Assembly: GCA_028714095.1 (NCBI GenBank)
Contig: JAQTMY010000002.1
Span: 202,636 to 266,635, forward strand
Length of the DNA: 64,000 nt
Direction of reading: 5' to 3'
Source: Candidatus Nanoarchaeia archaeon
GTDB lineage: Archaea; Nanobdellota; Nanobdellia; SCGC-AAA011-G17; JACPNG01
Shown in pieces: positions 61,497 to 64,000 of the stretch (positions within the stretch are counted from its first letter, which is position 1; each line of letters begins with the position of its first letter). Below the pieces are notes generated by a model. That model ran no database searches, was not told where the DNA came from, and was given only the letters and a program-made list of their open reading frames with translations. The position numbers and the translations under genes are program-made.

Positions 61497-61530
61497 AAAG
61501 ATATAAAAAAGACAATAATATAAAAACATT

Positions 61531-62250
61531 GTGAAAGCAATAATTCTTGCAGCAGGATACGGAACAAGATTAAAAGAGATAGCAAAAGACCTTCCAAAAG
61601 CACTTTTAAAACTAGGAAACAAAACAATACTTGATAGATTAATGGAAAATCTAAAAAAAACAGACATCAAAAATATAGTAATAGTAACCAATAACAAGTT
61701 CTATCAAAACTTCAACGACTGGAAAAATAAAAATAATTTAAACATAACAATAGTAAACGACGGAACAAATACTAATGAAGAAAGACTTGGAGCATTAGGA
61801 GACTTGCGGTTAGCCATTAAAACACTAAACATAAAAGAAGACGTTCTTGTTCTAGGCTCAGATAATATTTTAAATTTTGAAATAAAAGACATGCTAGATG
61901 AATTCAGGAAAGAAAAATCAATTATGGTTGCATTGGCAAAATTAAACAACAAAGAAGAACTAAAAAAAATGGGCGTAGTCTCAATAAACAAAAAAAAGGA
62001 TATTATCCTTTTCGAAGAAAAACCCTTAGAACCAAAATCAAACTACGCAAGCACCGCAGTTTATATCTATCCAAAAGAAAAACTAAATTTAATAGAAGCA
62101 TATCTTAAAGGTAAAAATAATCCAGAAGGTCCGGGTAATTTACTTCAGTATTATTACAATAAAGAAAGGATTCATTGTTTTATTTCAAAAGAACCTTGGT
62201 TTGATGTAGGAAGCATAGAAGTTTATGATAAGGTAAAAAATGGAATATGA
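61531..62250 (+). CDS. sugar-1-phosphate nucleotidylyltransferase
   Basis: 239 residues starting at GTG 61531. The signature ILAAGYGTRL (about 4-13), LPKALLKLG (KP-type Lys), LVLGSDNIL (metal Asp) and a C-terminal EPWFDVGSIEVYDKVK place it in the NTP-transferase family (RfbA/GlmU-like). It makes NDP-sugars for surface glycans. It overlaps the dph2 remnant by 11 bp. Confidence 0.92.
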   Translation: MKAIILAAGYGTRLKEIAKDLPKALLKLGNKTILDRLMENLKKTDIKNIVIVTNNKFYQNFNDWKNKNNLNITIVNDGTNTNEERLGALGDLRLAIKTLNIKEDVLVLGSDNILNFEIKDMLDEFRKEKSIMVALAKLNNKEELKKMGVVSINKKKDIILFEEKPLEPKSNYASTAVYIYPKEKLNLIEAYLKGKNNPEGPGNLLQYYYNKERIHCFISKEPWFDVGSIEVYDKVKNGI

Positions 62251-62494
62251 TTTAGAATTGGAAAAAGCTGTAAAGGAAATTAAAAAATCCAAAGCAAAAA
62301 AAGTATTAATCCAGTTGCCAGATGGTTTAAAGCCAGAAGCAACTAAAATAGTTAAATATTTAAAAGAAAAAACTAAAGCAGATATATTCATTTGGTTAGG
62401 ATCTTGTTATGGAGCATGTGATATTCCAAATACAAAAGATTTTGACTTATTGATCCAGTGGGGGCATTCAAAATGGCAAAAGACGAACAGGTAG
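62240..62494 (+). pseudogene. dph2: truncated diphthamide synthase subunit (Dph2), N-terminal fragment
   Basis: 84 residues: VLIQLPDGLKPEATKIVKY, then the Cys block GSCYGACDI (Cys56) and DLLIQWGHSKW, matching the first of the three Dph2 domains. Full-length archaeal Dph2 is ~330-350 residues and needs three Cys from different domains for its 4Fe-4S cluster; only the first is here. Sequence similarity ends just before the ATG of the next gene, so a deletion joined the two. It cannot make the radical-SAM-like enzyme alone. Confidence 0.75.
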
Positions 62495-62709
62495 GATTTC
62501 ATAAAGGTTCATTGGCAACTTTAATCAAAGAGAGGCAGGAAATGACAAGGATAATCACCATAGTAGATCAATTAATCCAGATGCATATCAAGGCATTAAA
62601 AGATTTAGGTGTTGATATTGAAAAAGAGGTCAAGGAAACAGAAGAACTACTCAAAAAAGCAAAAGAACCAAAGAAATTTGACGAGGATATAGCAGATAAA
62701 TTATTCTAA
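62473..62709 (+). CDS. unknown 78-residue helical protein
   Basis: Starts at ATG 62473 (MAKDEQVGFHKGSLATLIKE). Long helices with Glu/Lys/Leu (QEMTRIITIVDQLIQMHIKA; DLGVDIEKEVKETEELLKK) suggest a small coiled-coil protein. Begins inside the last codons of the dph2 remnant in a different frame. No family recognised. Confidence 0.6.
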   Translation: MAKDEQVGFHKGSLATLIKERQEMTRIITIVDQLIQMHIKALKDLGVDIEKEVKETEELLKKAKEPKKFDEDIADKLF

Positions 62710-62713
62710 CTCA

Positions 62714-63676
62714 TTAAAAAGGAAAGTAATTATATTTATGAACCTTAATAAGTCTTAAAATGTCAAAATCTTTTATTATACTCGAAAATTCCTTTCTCAG
62801 CTCAGTTAGTGTCTGATAAAGCTCATCTTCAGTCTCTGTTTCAAACTCAATTTCAATATCCCAAGAACCAATAAGCTTTAAGATCTGTACTACTCTCTTA
62901 TGATTTGAAACATAAATCTTTAGTCTCTGTTCTGCCTTATCATTAAAATTTTTTGTCCTTACCATCAGTTTATAATATTTTACCCCAATGTTCTGGAGAT
63001 TTAATTCACAGCCAAACTTAATGATTATATTTTCCTTGGCCAATTTTCTCAGTCTATAGCTTATGATATCTCTTGTTAATTTTGTTTTTTTCACTAGATT
63101 AACTATAGAAATTCTTGAATTCGTTGATAACTCTTTTAGAATTTTTTTGTCTATCTCATCTAGTCTATAGATTTCTATTGGGATACCATAAACAAATTCC
63201 AGTGGTTTTGTTTCCCCCAGATATTTCCTTGGATAGATTGAAGACGATTCAGTCATTAAAATCTCTTTGTCCAGGATAAAATTTGAAAAAATATTCATAA
63301 ATTCCCTAAGGATCTTACCAAACTCATAATTGGATTTTGCAAGGAAAGACACAGTTAAATCCCATCTTCCTCTTGTCTGAACCACCCAGATTGCATCCTT
63401 TAGGTTTAACCAGTAATTGATTATCCTTTCCTCATCTTCAGAGGTTAGATTCTGAAATTTAAAATAAGATTTGTACTGGGAAAGCCCCAGCTTTGTAAAA
63501 TTAAGTATAGTATAATACTCAAAGATTACATTGTTTTTTTCAAGCCTGTTTATTCTGTATTCTACTGCAGGTTTGCTTAGTTTAACCTTTTTAGCAATCT
63601 GGCTATTTGAATATCTTGCATTTTCATTTAATATGTTCAGTATCTTTATATTCTTTAAATCTAATTTTAGGGTCAT
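62714..63676 (-). CDS. Lrp/AsnC-family regulator with two HTH domains
   Basis: 320 residues: HTH-1 (LKNIKILNILNENARYSNSQ, about 7-26; recognition helix KPAVEYRINRL) and HTH-2 (IDKKILKELSTNSRISIVNL, about 176-195), each with an Lrp-type effector/oligomerisation region (about 60-140 and 230-310). Tandem-Lrp proteins of this length occur in archaea. The promoter carries two TACGTA boxes 22 bp apart, so self-control is likely. Confidence 0.9.
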   Translation of the reverse strand: MTLKLDLKNIKILNILNENARYSNSQIAKKVKLSKPAVEYRINRLEKNNVIFEYYTILNFTKLGLSQYKSYFKFQNLTSEDEERIINYWLNLKDAIWVVQTRGRWDLTVSFLAKSNYEFGKILREFMNIFSNFILDKEILMTESSSIYPRKYLGETKPLEFVYGIPIEIYRLDEIDKKILKELSTNSRISIVNLVKKTKLTRDIISYRLRKLAKENIIIKFGCELNLQNIGVKYYKLMVRTKNFNDKAEQRLKIYVSNHKRVVQILKLIGSWDIEIEFETETEDELYQTLTELRKEFSSIIKDFDILRLIKVHKYNYFPF

Positions 63677-63687
63677 GTTTTATAATA

Positions 63688-63718
63688 TACGTAACTTATT
63701 TATAAATTTTACGTAAAA
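63688..63718. promoter_or_regulatory. paired TACGTA operator at the Lrp promoter
   Basis: TACGTA at 63688-63693 and TTTTACGTAAAA (perfect 12-bp palindrome, 63707-63718) flank the leftward TATA box ATTTATAAAT. Their centres are 22 bp apart, two helical turns, as needed for an Lrp dimer on one face. Confidence 0.6.
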
Positions 63719-63795
63719 GTAAGAAAAACATAAAAAAAGTATTAAATATCATGTTAGACCTACTAGAAGATAACTAAAAGTCGAGGTAAACCAAA

Positions 63796-64000
63796 ATGTC
63801 AGTTAAAGAGCATCCAGAAATAATCCTTATGAGACACTCAGAGTGTCAGGAAAAACAAGAAGGAGCAAGTATCATTAAAGAAAACCTAACTATGAAAGGG
63901 ATTGAGAAAGTCCTTGGGTTTGGTAAAATCGTTAAGAAAAACATAATCGAAATAAATTCTTCAGAAGAACCAAGAGCACTAGCTACAGCCTATCTCCTGG
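63796..64000 (+). CDS. histidine phosphatase-like protein (partial, runs off the window)
   Basis: Starts at ATG 63796 after GAGGT (63783-63787). The N-terminus PEIILMRHSECQ resembles the RHG motif of the histidine phosphatase/phosphoglycerate mutase superfamily (His retained, Gly replaced by Ser), followed by LTMKGIEKVLGFGKIVKK and SSEEPRALATAYLL, where the family carries its S..RA..TA block. Only 68 codons are in the window. Confidence 0.75.
   Translation, partial: MSVKEHPEIILMRHSECQEKQEGASIIKENLTMKGIEKVLGFGKIVKKNIIEINSSEEPRALATAYLL

Noticed and set aside
1-64000. CRISPR arrays, rRNA genes, integrase or att sites
   Set aside because: No regularly spaced repeats, no rRNA signature sequence and no integrase were found on either strand.

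Overview
The window is a gene-dense, AT-rich stretch of an archaeal chromosome. The gene set is archaeal: L7Ae, S28e and L24e with NDK, archaeal DnaG, aCPSF1/FttA, a proteasome beta subunit, a thermosome subunit, the archaeal CCA-adding enzyme, an Ncs6-type tRNA thiolase, TrmB and Lrp regulators, an archaeal SRP RNA, and TATA boxes placed for leaderless or short-leader mRNAs. Compact genes, K/E-rich tails on ribosomal proteins, a single-chain PFOR, a class II LysRS and many unrecognised small proteins suggest a DPANN lineage (Pacearchaeota/Woesearchaeota-like). That placement is inference, not a computed phylogeny.

Layout. 0.2-7 kb: an unknown helical protein, the L7Ae-S28e-L24e-NDK operon (minus), a NAD-kinase-like protein, SerRS, and a three-domain asparagine synthetase fused to diphthine-ammonia ligase (Dph6). 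7-20 kb: an unknown protein, an 8-oxoguanine glycosylase, PFOR preceded by a 13-codon Cys-rich ORF, tRNA-Arg(CCT), a PQ-loop protein, a PIN/PilT-ATPase/KH protein, MscL, an EamA half transporter, tRNA-Leu(CAA), the SRP RNA, a NUDIX hydrolase, a zinc peptidase, a zinc-finger miniprotein and DnaG. 20-34.6 kb: a candidate structured RNA, LysRS, CTP synthase, the thermosome, a three-gene operon headed by a CTP-synthase-like ligase without glutaminase, an encapsulin-type ferritin domain, a SufS-like desulfurase, an isopentenyltransferase-like plus radical-SAM pair, tRNA-Gly(GCC), a mini-kinase and a solo N-domain of a secretion ATPase.

34.6-39.3 kb is an accessory island. It holds two RNA-like structures with a 13-nt complementarity, an unknown protein, a DUF2080/AbrB-like protein with a palindromic operator, a DDE transposase, a Fic protein, and an AbrB-like plus membrane-protein pair. 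A 38-bp promoter element occurs twice in the island.

39.3-64 kb returns to core genes: an RsmB/NSUN methyltransferase, endonuclease IV, CCA enzyme, DUF1704 peptidase, proteasome beta, FttA, Ncs6, an FKBP isomerase, an ABC exporter, TrpRS, PheST, a prenyltransferase-like protein with altered motifs, a DNA-alkyltransferase-like protein, two TrmB regulators, a nucleotidylyltransferase, a truncated dph2, an Lrp regulator with a paired operator, and a phosphatase-like gene cut by the window edge. A small bicistronic unit at 41.3-41.76 kb ends in a bacterial-looking hairpin terminator.

The best candidates for undescribed biology are the CTP-synthase-like operon (26.3-28.5 kb), the isopentenyltransferase/radical-SAM pair (30.7-32.5 kb), the small-RNA/leader pair (34.7-35.0 kb), and the diphthamide oddities (Dph6 fused to a glutaminase/asparagine synthetase; dph2 cut short).
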